Of a DNA stretch of 64,000 bases, positions 9,524-19,257 are shown one piece after another. The notes beneath the pieces are model-generated. The model searched no databases and had not been told where the DNA came from. It worked only from the letters and a program-made list of their open reading frames with translations. How positions within the stretch are numbered: position 1 is the stretch's first letter; the number at the start of each line of letters is the position of its first letter. The stretch covers positions 806,001 to 870,000 of the forward strand of contig CBDFNC010000005.1 of NCBI GenBank assembly GCA_965249895.1, read 5' to 3'. The position numbers and the translations under genes were made by a program. This DNA is from CBDFNC01 sp965249895. GTDB lineage: Bacteria > Pseudomonadota > Gammaproteobacteria > Enterobacterales > CBDFNC01.

Positions 9524-10309
9524 CTAAGGGTTGGTCAATGGCAAAAGGTTATATTTCGTCCGTATTTCTTTCCATTCCGGATTACTTGAAAGACTCAAGA
9601 CAAACTGACTTAGAAACTCATGCTCTGCTTGCAGCCCTTGCGTAGCCATAATGTGACGAGTATATGAAGATAACGGAATAAGAGATTTATAAAGTTTTCC
9701 TTTGAGTTCCATATTATTAATAAAATATTCCAGCATAGAGGCTGGCATTGTGGTTACATGAACTCGCCCCAGTAATATTTTTGTCAAATTTTTATCATGA
9801 GTCGCCACATTTTCCCTAAGAATAAATTTATTTTCCATCGCTCCCATTAGACCTTTATAGTGTCGCCCAAAAACCGCACCAAAGGTCAGGCCGTAGAGTG
9901 ACTCCGGTGTCCCATCAAAATCAATTTTTTTATCGATTCGAGAAATGATTTCATTCCGGTCCAGGACTATAGGTGGCCCCCATAAATATTTATTTTTAAT
10001 TTTATCTTTCATCCAGGACCAATGAACAAACAAAACGATGCCCTGCTTTCCGGATGCTAGCAAAGCATCGAGACGTTTTCTGGGGTAAAAGCTTAGTTGA
10101 AATTTATATTTCCCTCTCGCGTAACGGTTCAGTAGGTCTATAAAATCATAACTAAAGCCTTTGTGCTCTTCGGTCAGAAATGGTGGAAATCGATAATAGG
10201 TCCAGGCGGTAATTACCTTATCTGTATCTGCATTCGCTGGGGTACAAACTAATAAAAGCCAAATAAAAATGCCCGAGGTAACAACACTCAACGATGGATG
10301 GGTAGTCAT
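9524..10309 (-). CDS. Periplasmic family 3 solute-binding protein
   Basis: This exported SBP-type protein has about 261 residues, with a signal peptide ending near TPANA. It shows a YYRFPPFLTEEHKGFSYDFIDLLNRY opening typical of family 3 binding proteins in gammaproteobacteria, then a KRLDALLASGKQGIVLF segment. It has no adjacent transporter genes and is related in type to the gene at 5039. The ATG at 10309 is preferred to a TTG at 10324. Confidence 0.75.
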   Translation of the reverse strand: MTTHPSLSVVTSGIFIWLLLVCTPANADTDKVITAWTYYRFPPFLTEEHKGFSYDFIDLLNRYARGKYKFQLSFYPRKRLDALLASGKQGIVLFVHWSWMKDKIKNKYLWGPPIVLDRNEIISRIDKKIDFDGTPESLYGLTFGAVFGRHYKGLMGAMENKFILRENVATHDKNLTKILLGRVHVTTMPASMLEYFINNMELKGKLYKSLIPLSSYTRHIMATQGLQAEHEFLSQFVLSLSSNPEWKEIRTKYNLLPLTNP

Positions 10310-10755
10310 GCTCGGTAACCTCAAATACTCTCTGCCTCAGTTTAGCAGTACAAACCAGCAAAATCGTAGCTCAAACCAGCTACTTCTAATCGTTTATCAA
10401 TATGAACGTTTCTACTGAAAAAGGACCATTAGAAAATATCTCGCAAGCCACTAATCGGTGAGTTATCAAAATACATCATAATTTGCTCGCTATATAGGGC
10501 GAAAACTGCTCATTTAGCAATCACTCGTTACGTAGCAAAAGATAAGAACCCGTCCAAGCCAGTATGAGACTTTATTACTCTCCCACAAAACGCCATAGTC
10601 GCATATTTACGGGCCATTCCGGCTAAGTCACGTCAAATACCGAAACGTAAACCTCCAACGGGTGTTGAGTCTGCTTTTCAAAAATTTCATGTAGCGGATG
10701 CTACAGAGTAAAAAAAGCTGAATTAGTTCCGCCCTTTTTACTCTGGGTCTAACAC
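10310..10755. other. Intergenic region with repeat B and hairpins
   Basis: No gene is supported here. It holds one copy of the short dispersed repeat B (10561-10589), a small hairpin GTAGC-4-GCTAC (10691-10704) and an 11-bp inverted repeat CAGAGTAAAAA/TTTTTACTCTG (10704-10714 with 10735-10745). The inverted repeat lies just downstream of the leftward gene at 10756 and may end its transcription. Confidence 0.5.
10561..10589 (+). repeat. Dispersed repeat B, copy 1
   Basis: The motif AGTATGAGACTTTATTACTC followed by TCCCACAAA recurs in variant form at 51377-51397 and 51431-51460. Confidence 0.55.
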
Positions 10756-11238
10756 TTAATGCTGATAACTCATCTGCTGCTTTTGCAACTCGATGACTTC
10801 AGGCTCTGGAATATTTTCCTCGGGGAATGCGGCGTGCACCTTATCCGACAGACCTTTGGCAAACACTTGATAAAGCACTCGGGTTGACACCTTAATCGGA
10901 TAGCTAATGCCTTCTGGCAAATCAAACACCTCGTTTCGGGTTTCACCGGATTTAATGCGTGTATCCTTACCTATTTTCTCGTACCGCCAGAATGTCATGC
11001 CCACGGGTTTACCGGATTTATCAACACCCACTTTAATAAACTTACGCGCCTCTTTTGGTATTACGCCCTGCTTCATCACACCGGACTCAAATACCCGCTT
11101 GCCATCAGCGTCATCCACCATCACTTCCAGCCATACCTGACGTCTGGCCCCCCCGGGCATATCATGGCCCGAGTTAACATTGGTGACTTTAGCGATCAAC
11201 CTATTGCCTTTTTTCTCCACAGAAATTGGGGACACCCA
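10756..11238 (-). pseudogene. C-terminal fragment of a multihaem cytochrome c-like protein
   Basis: This 159-residue frame resembles the haem-free C-terminal domain of multihaem cytochromes (c554/hydroxylamine oxidoreductase-like). The evidence is the pattern TNVNSGHDMPGGARRQVWLEV and GKRVFESGVM. No CxxCH haem motif is present and no signal peptide is encoded. Upstream, the frame hits a TAG at 11239-11241, exactly at a hairpin (11229-11260). The 5' part is therefore missing, probably lost in a rearrangement that brought in the DJ-1/MarR unit. The family call is by motif memory and is moderate. Confidence 0.5.
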
Positions 11239-11260
11239 CTATTTAGATTGTGGGTGTCCC
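11229..11260. repeat. 11-bp perfect inverted repeat at a gene truncation point
   Basis: GGGACACCCAC and its complement are separated by 10 nt. It sits where the cytochrome-like fragment loses its reading frame and before the DJ-1 gene, so it may mark a junction or a transcript end. Confidence 0.55.
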
Positions 11261-11300
11261 AACTTTTCCACCAACTTTTCCAAGGAGTAAAAACACTACC

Positions 11301-11336
11301 TTGACAGCATGCTTACACGTTGTTAGTCTGCTGTCA
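11301..11336 (+). promoter_or_regulatory. Promoter with inverted repeat upstream of DJ-1/marR operon
   Basis: A TTGACA -35-like box (11301-11306) is followed at promoter spacing by an AT-containing -10-like element. An 8-bp inverted repeat TGACAGCA/TGCTGTCA (11302-11309, 11329-11336) spans it. It is a candidate operator for the MarR protein encoded in the same operon. Confidence 0.5.
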
Positions 11337-11360
11337 TATTCAGCACGGGAGCAAAATCTT

Positions 11361-11984
11361 ATGACTAAAAACACCGTTCATCTCGCGATCTATGACTCGA
11401 TGACCGATTGGGAGTTTGGCCACGTCGTGGCACATATCAATTCACCGGAGTTTCAAAAAACACCAGGAGAGTTCGAGGTAAAAACCGTCGGCGAAACGCT
11501 TGAGCCGATCATCACCAAGGGTGGGTTGAGGGTTCTACCTGACCTCAGCCTTGACAGGCTCGAACCAGGTGACAGCCGGATGTTCATATTGCCCGGTGCC
11601 GATACGGCGGCTGGGGGTGGTATAGACGTGTTCGTACAAATGGCTGCACGCTTCTTGGAAGCCGAAGTTCCAGTCGCTGCCATTTGTGGGGCGACAGCAG
11701 CGCTAGCGCGATACGGGTTATTGGACGAGTTGCCACATACAAGCAATGCGAAAGAGTTCTTAGAAATGACTGATTACAGCGGGGGATGCCACTATCAGGA
11801 CAGACCTGCCGTTACCTCGGGCTCCCTTATTACAGCAAGCGGAATTGCCCCAATCGCCTTTGCAATCGAAATTTTCCGCAAGCTTGACCTATACACCGAT
11901 TCAACACTGGAGGCATGGCGGAAGCTGTATCAAAAGCAAGACCCAGAGGGTTTTAATGAACTCATGGCTGTACATGCCAAATGA
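11361..11984 (+). CDS. DJ-1/PfpI family protein
   Basis: This cytoplasmic class-I glutamine-amidotransferase-fold protein has 207 residues. It has the nucleophile elbow Cys in AAICGATAAL and the early acidic residue in YDSMTDWEFG. It resembles the YajL/ThiJ-like subgroup that is often controlled by an adjacent MarR or AraC gene; members include isocyanide hydratases and stress-related deglycase-like enzymes. The ATG at 11361 follows GGGAG. The frame extends to 11250, but without family similarity. It overlaps marR by 4 nt (ATGA). Confidence 0.85.
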   Translation: MTKNTVHLAIYDSMTDWEFGHVVAHINSPEFQKTPGEFEVKTVGETLEPIITKGGLRVLPDLSLDRLEPGDSRMFILPGADTAAGGGIDVFVQMAARFLEAEVPVAAICGATAALARYGLLDELPHTSNAKEFLEMTDYSGGCHYQDRPAVTSGSLITASGIAPIAFAIEIFRKLDLYTDSTLEAWRKLYQKQDPEGFNELMAVHAK

Positions 11985-12433
11985 GCAATGCGCAAGAAAA
12001 ACTCGGATCCATGGCGGTGACAGTCTTTGCGCTGAATAGCCAATTTCTAAAGGTTGCAGAGCAACTTGCCACACCGGCCGGACTTACGGTGACACGTTGG
12101 AAAGTTTTGGGGGCGGTACTCAGAGAGCCGCAGACTCAGGCGGAAATTGCACGTAGGATGGGAATAACGAGACAAAGTGTTCAACGGACGAGTACCCAGC
12201 TAGTCGAAGATGGAATGGCCCATTGGGTTCCGAACCCGTCACATCGCAAGGCCAACTTATTGCAACCTACGGAAAAAGGCTTTTTGGCTGTCAGGAAAAT
12301 TGATCCACAGCATGCAGTTTTTGCACAGCAGCTAGAAGTGGAACTGGGTACCGAGCGGATGACTCAGCTATCAGAAGCTCTGACAGACCTCCAAAGTGCG
12401 CTTGACACATTAATACTATCAGAAGTGGACTAG
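11981..12433 (+). CDS. MarR-family transcriptional regulator
   Basis: This is a 150-residue winged-helix repressor-type protein. The DNA-binding region is around residues 45-95 (TQAEIARRMGITRQSVQRTSTQLVEDGMA) with the wing NPSHRKANLLQPTEKG. It is translationally coupled to the DJ-1 gene through an ATGA overlap. It probably controls the operon through the inverted repeat at 11302-11336. The inducer is unknown. Confidence 0.9.
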   Translation: MSNAQEKLGSMAVTVFALNSQFLKVAEQLATPAGLTVTRWKVLGAVLREPQTQAEIARRMGITRQSVQRTSTQLVEDGMAHWVPNPSHRKANLLQPTEKGFLAVRKIDPQHAVFAQQLEVELGTERMTQLSEALTDLQSALDTLILSEVD

Positions 12434-12586
12434 CGGAAATGGAAACGGACAGAATGCCTGTGATATCGTCAAATATTAGGCCTTAAGTAAGGTTTATTTA
12501 ACCTGACGACATCGTCTGCCAAAGAAGATTTAACAAACACTTTCAGCTTACGCATTGGTACCAGATATGAAGAGGCATAACATCAA

Positions 12587-13435
12587 ATGGACAACTGTAT
12601 CGAACGGGTCAGATCCGTTTTCAGTGGCCAAATCAAAAGAGTTAATCTAATTAATCAAGGCTGGTCCAATCAGATAGTCGAAGTTAATGATGAGTGGATA
12701 TTTCGATTCCCGAGAGATAAAGACAGTCCTCAGTTTAGATTAGAGTCTGACTTTGTTGCTCAGTTTGAACAGGTTTCGCCTGTACCAATCCCAAGCATTG
12801 AATCATCTGAGGATGGCTTTACTTTATACAAACGTATTCCTGGGGTAGCCTTTTCATTAGACAGCTTTCAGTCACTATCATCCATACAAAAGCGTAAGGT
12901 ATACAGGCAGCTAGGCGAATTTCTGACCTGTCTGCATAGTTTTGAATTCAGTCATAAGTCACTTTGTGCTTTTCCTTATGGTGGGAGCGATTTCTGGCCG
13001 GATTTATGGGCTAACGTAGAGGGATGCTTAACACCCGATGTAAAAAACAAGGCCGAGTACTATTTCGAGTCATATCTGGAAAGTACGGAGTCGTTAATTA
13101 TACCTAAAAGTATTACCCACTCTGACTTGGGGACGAATAATACCCTGCTAGATATAAATGCAGGCTGCCTTAGCGGGATCATAGATTTCACTGATATATC
13201 GGTCTCAGATATCGCAGTTGATTTTAACTGCTATTACCGCACATTTGGCCAAGCTTTCATCGAGGAAGTACTCAATTATTATGAGTTGCCTTTAGGTGAC
13301 AATTTCTGGCGCAGAGTCGAGTTTGAAAGTTATCGTAAGTCTTTATTTATAATCTATTATGCTAAACAGTACGGATATGAAGAGTATATCCCGTCTTGTA
13401 TCGACGGATTAAACGTCATGCTTTCTGAAATATAA
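12587..13435 (+). CDS. Aminoglycoside phosphotransferase (APH)-family kinase
   Basis: This protein-kinase-like small-molecule kinase has 282 residues. The catalytic loop is HSDLGTNNTLLD (HxDxxxxN), and the metal site is IDFTD in place of the usual IDFGD. The N-lobe opening INQGWSNQIVEVNDEWIFRFPR is typical of APH enzymes. Members phosphorylate aminoglycosides, macrolides, homoserine or other metabolites; the substrate cannot be told, and resistance should not be assumed. It is a lone gene with weak promoter signals. Confidence 0.82.
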   Translation: MDNCIERVRSVFSGQIKRVNLINQGWSNQIVEVNDEWIFRFPRDKDSPQFRLESDFVAQFEQVSPVPIPSIESSEDGFTLYKRIPGVAFSLDSFQSLSSIQKRKVYRQLGEFLTCLHSFEFSHKSLCAFPYGGSDFWPDLWANVEGCLTPDVKNKAEYYFESYLESTESLIIPKSITHSDLGTNNTLLDINAGCLSGIIDFTDISVSDIAVDFNCYYRTFGQAFIEEVLNYYELPLGDNFWRRVEFESYRKSLFIIYYAKQYGYEEYIPSCIDGLNVMLSEI

Positions 13436-13528
13436 ACTAGTTGTCCTCACAATGTTCAGAACCAATCAAAATAAAGCATTTTGGGTAACTATTGCCGCAT
13501 CTACAAGGATCAGATGCAATCCGCGAAG

Positions 13529-13590
13529 CCTGTGCCAGCAAGGTTCGCCGAACGCGCTGCATGCGCTTAACATCTCATCCCTGAGATGAG
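13529..13590 (-). repeat. Dispersed repeat A, copy 2
   Basis: This is the reverse-orientation copy of the repeat at 3726-3780. It shares AAGGTTCGCCGAACGCGC and the TTAACATCTCATCCCTGAGATG palindromic end. The rest of 13436-13733 holds no supported gene. Confidence 0.7.
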
Positions 13591-13733
13591 TTCGGCGCCA
13601 ACAACCCCCTCTGGTACAGTTACCCAGGTTTGATTGGTAGCCGATGTACTTACCTCGGTGTCTTTATTTGACAGAGCTACACCCAACTTAAAAAGCAGAG
13701 CAACCCAAACTGGGCATGACTCCCTCCAAGGTT

Positions 13734-14924
13734 TTAAAATGTATCTCCCGGAACTCTAACCCAACCTTCCATCAACACGCGAGCACTGCGGCTCATGCTT
13801 GCTTTCGTTACTGTCCACTCCCCATTAACTTCTCTGGCGTGTGCGCCAACTCTGAGGGTGCCTGATGGATGACCAAAACGAACAGCACTGGGCTGGCCAC
13901 CTCCTGCGGCGATATTAACCAAGGTGCCCGGCACTGCAGCCGCGGTAGCTATGGCTACGGCGGCTGTACCCATCATGGCGTGGTGCAGTTTACCCATTGA
14001 GAGTGCGCGCACCTGCAGGTCAAATTCACTAGCAAGGATCTCCTTACCACTTGACGATACATAGTCTGCGGGCTTTGCAACAAAAGCGATTTTAGGCGTA
14101 TGTTGTCGCTGGGCTGCCTCATCAAGGTGATTTATCAGCCCCATCTTTAGTGCCCCCTGAGCACGGATCGATTCAAACATGACCAACGCCCTGTCGTCAC
14201 CGTTAATCGCCTCTTGCAGCTCGCTGCCCGAATAGTCGATATCCGCTGCGTTAATAAAGATGGTGGGAATACCGGCATTGATCATGGTGGCTTTAACTAG
14301 ACCTCCTTCCACAACCTCGGATGGTAACTCAAGGGTGTCTACCAAATTGCCCGTAGGAAACATAGCGCCTTCACCATCTGCGGGATCCAAAAACTCGACC
14401 TGGATCTCCGCCGAGGCGAAGGTCACACCATCAAGCTCAAATTCACCTGTCTCCTGCACCTCTGCGTCGGTAATGGGGATATGAGCAATAATTGTCTTGC
14501 TGATATTGGCCTGCCAGATCCGTACCGTCACGAAACCATTGCGCGGAATACGGCTCGTATCAACCAGCCCGCTGTGAATGGCAAATGCACCCACAGCGGC
14601 AGAAAGGTTGCCACAGTTACCGCTCCAATCGACAAAAGGTTTATCGATTGCGACTTGGCCAAACAGATAGTCGACATCATGATCGGCCTGCTGGCTTTGC
14701 GACACTATGACTGTTTTACTGGTACTCGACGTGGCGCCGCCCATCCCATCTGTCTGCTTACCATAAGGATCCGGGCTACCGATAACGCGAAGCAGCAACG
14801 CATCACGGGCAACTCCGGCCGTTTGTGCCGCTTCCGGAAGATCTTGTAGACGGAAAAACACACCTTTACTTGTGCCGCCCCGCATATAGGTCGCGGGGAT
14901 CTTAACTTGCAGTACCTGGGTCAT
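13734..14924 (-). CDS. prpF: 2-methylaconitate cis-trans isomerase
   Basis: PrpF isomerises the 2-methylaconitate isomer made by AcnD so that 2-methylisocitrate can form in propionate breakdown. The protein has 396 residues, the usual size. It has the family opening PATYMRGGTSKGVFF and repeats of the diaminopimelate-epimerase-like fold (WSGNCGNLSAAVGAFAI, INAGIPTIFI). The ATG at 14924 has AAGGA upstream; the frame open to 15032 is an extension without similarity. It is last in the leftward prp operon, 148 nt after acnD. Confidence 0.95.
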   Translation of the reverse strand: MTQVLQVKIPATYMRGGTSKGVFFRLQDLPEAAQTAGVARDALLLRVIGSPDPYGKQTDGMGGATSSTSKTVIVSQSQQADHDVDYLFGQVAIDKPFVDWSGNCGNLSAAVGAFAIHSGLVDTSRIPRNGFVTVRIWQANISKTIIAHIPITDAEVQETGEFELDGVTFASAEIQVEFLDPADGEGAMFPTGNLVDTLELPSEVVEGGLVKATMINAGIPTIFINAADIDYSGSELQEAINGDDRALVMFESIRAQGALKMGLINHLDEAAQRQHTPKIAFVAKPADYVSSSGKEILASEFDLQVRALSMGKLHHAMMGTAAVAIATAAAVPGTLVNIAAGGGQPSAVRFGHPSGTLRVGAHAREVNGEWTVTKASMSRSARVLMEGWVRVPGDTF

Positions 14925-15072
14925 AAAAAGTTTGTCCTTGTTAAGAAAATATTTTTCGCGCTGGTTAGCGCCTATCCTGAGATATAGGAATACGCAGGGT
15001 TGCCATTGTACGGCGAATCTTGCTGGCTTCATCTGCTCCTACAGGGTTATACACACTAGCTCTGAAGCGCTT

Positions 15073-17661
15073 TTAACTAGGGGACTCCAAAAAATCCTGA
15101 GCAAAACGCTGTAATACGCCGCCAGCCTCGTAAATAGAGACCTCTTCAGCCGTATCAAGTCGACAGATAGCCGGTACTTCTACAGACTCTCCGTTGGCAC
15201 GAGTGAAACGCAGAGTCAGGCTCGAGCCCGGTGTGCGTTCACCCAACACATCGAAGGTTTCAGTGCCATCGATACCATAGCTAAAACGGTTTTCACCTGG
15301 CTTAAATTCCAGTGGCAGTATCCCCATACCCACCAAGTTGGTGCGATGAATACGCTCGAATCCTTCGGCAACAATGGCTTCGACTCCTGCTAAGCGCACT
15401 CCTTTCGCTGCCCAGTCACGGGAAGATCCCTGACCATAATCGGCACCAGCCACAATGATCAGTGGTTGCTTACGTGCCATATAAGTCTCTATGGCTTCCC
15501 ACATACGACTCACCTTACCTTCAGGTTCGATACGGGCAAGGGAGCCCTGCTTGATCTGGCCATTTTCCTGCACCATTTCGTTAAACAGTTTAGGGTTGGC
15601 AAAGGTGGCGCGCTGGGCGGTGAGGTGATCACCTCGATGGGTTGCGTAGGAGTTAAAGTCCTCTTCCGGCAGTCCCATCTTTGCCAGGTACTCGCCGGCC
15701 GCACTATCAAGCATAATGGCGTTGGAAGGCGACAGGTGGTCGGTAGTGATATTGTCGCCAAGTACGGCAAGTGGCCGCATCCCCTTTAGAGCACGCTCGC
15801 CGGCAAGCGCCCCCTCCCAATATGGCGGACGGCGGATATAGGTACTTTGTGCTCGCCACTCATACAACGGGTTATTGTCCTCGCCATAGTCGACGCTGAT
15901 ATCAAACATGGGATTGTAGACAGTGCGAAATTGCTCTGGCTTGACGCTGCTGGCAATAACCGCATCAATTTCCTCATCACTTGGCCAAATATCTTTAAGG
16001 GTTATCGCATTACCTTCACTGTTTATACCCAGCACATCACGCTCAATATCAAAACGAGTAGTGCCTGCTATAGCATATGCCACCACCAATGGCGGCGATG
16101 CAAGGAATGCCTCATTAGCATATGGGTGGATACGACCATCGAAGTTACGATTGCCCGATAGCACGGCGGTGGTATAGAGATCACGCTCGCGCACCTCTTT
16201 CTCGATAACGGGATCTAATGCACCGCTCATACCGTTACAGGATGTGCACGCAAAGGCCACAATACCAAAACCTAGCTGCTCCAGTTCCGGCAGTAACTTA
16301 GCTTCATCTAAATAGAGCTGGACCGTTTTGGACCCGGGCGCAAGGGATGTTTTCACCCAAGGTTTACGGGTAAGACCATGGGCATTGGCATTGCGGGCTA
16401 ACAATCCAGCTGCAACCATATTTCTCGGGTTACTGGTGTTGGTACAGCTGGTGATGGCGGCAATGATCACTGAGCCATCTGGCATCTGCCCGGGAACCAC
16501 TTCAAACTTAGCAGCGATCCCCCGCTCCACCAGCTCGGTTGTTGGTACGCGGTTATGTGGGTTCGAAGGACCAGCGATATTACGGACAACACCGGACAGG
16601 TCAAATGTAAGCACTCGCTCATACTCAGCCATCTTTAGGCTATCGGCCCATAAACCCGCTTCCCTGGCATAGGTTTCTACCAGCTTAACCTGCTCATCCT
16701 CACGCCCCGTTAGCTTAAGGTAGTCTATTGTCTGTTCATCGATATAAAACAGCGCTGCGGTGGCGCCAAACTCAGGTGTCATGTTGGAGATGGTGGCGCG
16801 ATCGCCTAAGGTGAGATGAGCAACCCCTTCGCCAAAAAACTCAAGATAGCTTGAAACCACCTTTTGCGCCCGCAAAAACTCCGTCAGCGCCAGCACGAGA
16901 TCTGTGGCTGTGATACCGGCTTGCAACTTGCCGGTTAACTCAACCCCGATAATATCCGGTAGTCGCATATAAGAGGCGCGGCCAAGCATAACGCTTTCCG
17001 CTTCCAACCCGCCCACGCCCACCGCAATCACCCCCAAGGCATCGACCATAGGTGTATGGCTATCCGTACCCACCAGAGTATCGGGAAACGCTACGCCATC
17101 ACGACTCTGCACCACAGGCGACATACGCTCTAGGTTGATCTGGTGCAAAATTCCGTTGCCCGGTGGAATAACATCAACGTTCTTAAAGGCGGTCTTGGTC
17201 CAGTTAATAAAGTCAAAACGATCTTCATTACGGCGATCTTCGATGGCCCGGTTTTTAGCGAAGGCATCTTTCTCAAACCCGGCGTGCTCTACCGCCAGCG
17301 AATGATCGACAATCAGCTGAGTGGGCACAACCGGGTTCACCTTTGCTGGGTCTCCCCCTTTAGCGGCAATGGCATCACGCAGACCAGCCAGATCGACCAG
17401 CGCAGTCTGCCCCAATATGTCATGGCACACTACTCGTGCAGGAAACCAGGGGAAATCCAGCTCGCGTTTGCGCTGGATGATCTGCTTAAGTGAGTCGGTT
17501 AAGGCTGCAGGATCACAGCGGCGTACCAGGTTTTCTGCCAGTACGCGTGAGGTATACGGTAGCTTGTCATAGGCGCCGGTTTCGATGGAATCGACGGCGG
17601 CGCGTGTATCGAAAAAATCGAGTCCGGTTCCGGATAAAGGTTTGCGATTAATTGTATTCAT
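15073..17661 (-). CDS. acnD: Fe/S-dependent 2-methylisocitrate dehydratase AcnD
   Basis: This 862-residue aconitase-family enzyme dehydrates 2-methylcitrate in the methylcitrate cycle, acting together with PrpF. It carries the three cluster cysteines in ITSCTNTSNP and ACTSCNG, the substrate-binding DSHTPMVDALG and the C-terminal swivelling domain (GADYGQGSSRDWAAKG). Length and gene order match AcnD rather than AcnA. The ATG at 17661 is chosen; a GTG at 17673 is an alternative. It lies 355 nt after prpC in the operon. Confidence 0.96.
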   Translation of the reverse strand: MNTINRKPLSGTGLDFFDTRAAVDSIETGAYDKLPYTSRVLAENLVRRCDPAALTDSLKQIIQRKRELDFPWFPARVVCHDILGQTALVDLAGLRDAIAAKGGDPAKVNPVVPTQLIVDHSLAVEHAGFEKDAFAKNRAIEDRRNEDRFDFINWTKTAFKNVDVIPPGNGILHQINLERMSPVVQSRDGVAFPDTLVGTDSHTPMVDALGVIAVGVGGLEAESVMLGRASYMRLPDIIGVELTGKLQAGITATDLVLALTEFLRAQKVVSSYLEFFGEGVAHLTLGDRATISNMTPEFGATAALFYIDEQTIDYLKLTGREDEQVKLVETYAREAGLWADSLKMAEYERVLTFDLSGVVRNIAGPSNPHNRVPTTELVERGIAAKFEVVPGQMPDGSVIIAAITSCTNTSNPRNMVAAGLLARNANAHGLTRKPWVKTSLAPGSKTVQLYLDEAKLLPELEQLGFGIVAFACTSCNGMSGALDPVIEKEVRERDLYTTAVLSGNRNFDGRIHPYANEAFLASPPLVVAYAIAGTTRFDIERDVLGINSEGNAITLKDIWPSDEEIDAVIASSVKPEQFRTVYNPMFDISVDYGEDNNPLYEWRAQSTYIRRPPYWEGALAGERALKGMRPLAVLGDNITTDHLSPSNAIMLDSAAGEYLAKMGLPEEDFNSYATHRGDHLTAQRATFANPKLFNEMVQENGQIKQGSLARIEPEGKVSRMWEAIETYMARKQPLIIVAGADYGQGSSRDWAAKGVRLAGVEAIVAEGFERIHRTNLVGMGILPLEFKPGENRFSYGIDGTETFDVLGERTPGSSLTLRFTRANGESVEVPAICRLDTAEEVSIYEAGGVLQRFAQDFLESPS

Positions 17662-18015
17662 AACGTCATCCACAGAGCTATAGCTGGGGCAGTACTTTTA
17701 CAGCCTGCCCTGCTCTCTTAATCAAGGTAAAACATCGCGATCTATAAGTTAATCGCTGTTAGATATCATCGGCCAAAAATCGGTCGCTATTGAGGTTTGG
17801 AGCTACAAGCGGTGACTTGTATCCATCCTGAAACGTCAACACTAGGCGTAATTAGAGCCGATATTCACGAACTTCGTAGGAGCGGATGCCTCTTTATAGG
17901 CAAAAGCGCGAAACTTGCCGTTTTGCAAAGGCCTAAAGTTAGTCACTACTATCTCAGCGCTCCCAGTCATTGTCAGCTTGCCTGGTATGGTCCGAGGAAT
18001 GACAAGACAGACTCG
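17662..18015. other. Unusually long gap inside prp operon with REP-like element
   Basis: No gene is supported. The region contains a REP-like segment at 17871-17912 (CGTAGGAGCGGATGCC .. AGGCAAAAGCGCGAA); such GTAGGAGC/GCGCGA repeats are common extragenic elements in gammaproteobacteria. A reverse GCTCCTAC piece occurs at 15034-15041 in the acnD-prpF gap. Confidence 0.45.
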
Positions 18016-19140
18016 CTATCGCTCAGCAATAGGAACAACCTTACGAGGCTCAGAGCCGATGTAATCGGCGCTTGGGCGAATGATCCGGTTGTTTGAGCGC
18101 TGCTCCATAACATGAGCGGCCCAGCCAGTTAACCGTGAGCAGACGAATATAGGGGTAAACAGCTTGGTTGGAATGCCCATAAAGTGATATGCCGATGCAT
18201 GGAAGAAGTCAGCATTGCAGAATAGCTTCTTGGTATCCCACATAAACTCTTCACAGGCGACAGATATGTCATACAAACTGGTATCGCCATGCTCTTTAGC
18301 CAGCTTTTCAGACCAGGCTTTAATAATCACATTACGCGGATCGGAAGTGCGATAGATAGCATGGCCAAAACCCATGATCTTCTCTTTGCGACCCAGCATA
18401 CCTGCCATCTTCTCTTTCGCATCGGCTGGCGAGCTGAACTTTTGGATCATATCCATTGCCGCTTCGTTTGCGCCCCCATGAAGCGGACCACGCAAGGTGC
18501 CGATAGCACCGGTAACACAGGAGAACATATCGGACAAAGTTGACGCGCAAACGCGGGCACTGAAGGTCGACGCGTTGAACTCATGCTCGGCATAAAGAAT
18601 GAGGGACACGTCCATCACACGGCGGTGCTGCTCTGAAGGTGATTCCCCATTTAATAAATAGAGGAAATGACCGCCAATGGAGCTTTCATCGGTAACACAA
18701 TCAATCTCTACACCTTGATGGGAAAACTTATACCAGTAACACATGATAGCTGGGAATACCGCCAATAAGCGGTTAGCGGCTCGATTTTGCTCGGAGAAAT
18801 CATGTTCAGGCTCGAGGTTGCCTAAAAATGAACAACCAGTGCGCATCACATCCATTGGGTGAGCATCGGCTGGAATAAGTTGCAGCACCTCTTTTAACGT
18901 CTGCGGCAAGTCGCGCATGGCGGTTAGTTCAGCCTTATAGCTTTCAAGTTGATCAAGCGTGGGGAGCTCACCGTTAAATAGCAGATAAGCCACCTCCTCA
19001 AATGTCGCATTATCGGCCAAGTCCGATATATCGTAACCACAATAGGTTAAACCGCTACCTGACTTACCCACTGTACATAATGCTGTCTCACCCGCACTTT
19101 GGCCACGAAGACCTGCTCCACCTAGTTTTTTATCAACCAT
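18016..19140 (-). CDS. prpC: 2-methylcitrate synthase
   Basis: PrpC condenses propionyl-CoA with oxaloacetate. The protein has 374 residues with citrate-synthase-family motifs: GGANEAAMDMI around the first active-site His (LHGGANE), MGFGHAIYRTSDPR with the second His, and the catalytic Asp in the C-terminal AFFHASAYHF-type region (NADFFHASAYHFMGI). The short length and the operon context favour methylcitrate over citrate synthase. The ATG at 19140 follows GAGGA. Confidence 0.95.
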   Translation of the reverse strand: MVDKKLGGAGLRGQSAGETALCTVGKSGSGLTYCGYDISDLADNATFEEVAYLLFNGELPTLDQLESYKAELTAMRDLPQTLKEVLQLIPADAHPMDVMRTGCSFLGNLEPEHDFSEQNRAANRLLAVFPAIMCYWYKFSHQGVEIDCVTDESSIGGHFLYLLNGESPSEQHRRVMDVSLILYAEHEFNASTFSARVCASTLSDMFSCVTGAIGTLRGPLHGGANEAAMDMIQKFSSPADAKEKMAGMLGRKEKIMGFGHAIYRTSDPRNVIIKAWSEKLAKEHGDTSLYDISVACEEFMWDTKKLFCNADFFHASAYHFMGIPTKLFTPIFVCSRLTGWAAHVMEQRSNNRIIRPSADYIGSEPRKVVPIAER

Positions 19141-19257
19141 CACTCATTCCTCATCCAGTTAACTGCAGCTTGCTAACTCGTCTAGCAAGTAGGGTATTTT
19201 TATTATCTTTTTAGTTGCTATCAGTAGATGTTAATTTTTATTAATTCAATTGGACTC

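Noticed and set aside
11250..11360. N-terminal extension of the DJ-1 protein from GTG 11250
   Set aside because: The extension lies in the hairpin and promoter region and does not resemble the family. The ATG at 11361 has a ribosome site.
12587..13435. Specific aminoglycoside resistance gene
   Set aside because: The kinase motifs are those of the broad APH superfamily; no known resistance gene is recognised.
17797..18096. 99-codon frame on the + strand
   Set aside because: It overlaps the end of prpC antisense and the REP-like region, has no ribosome site and no family pattern.
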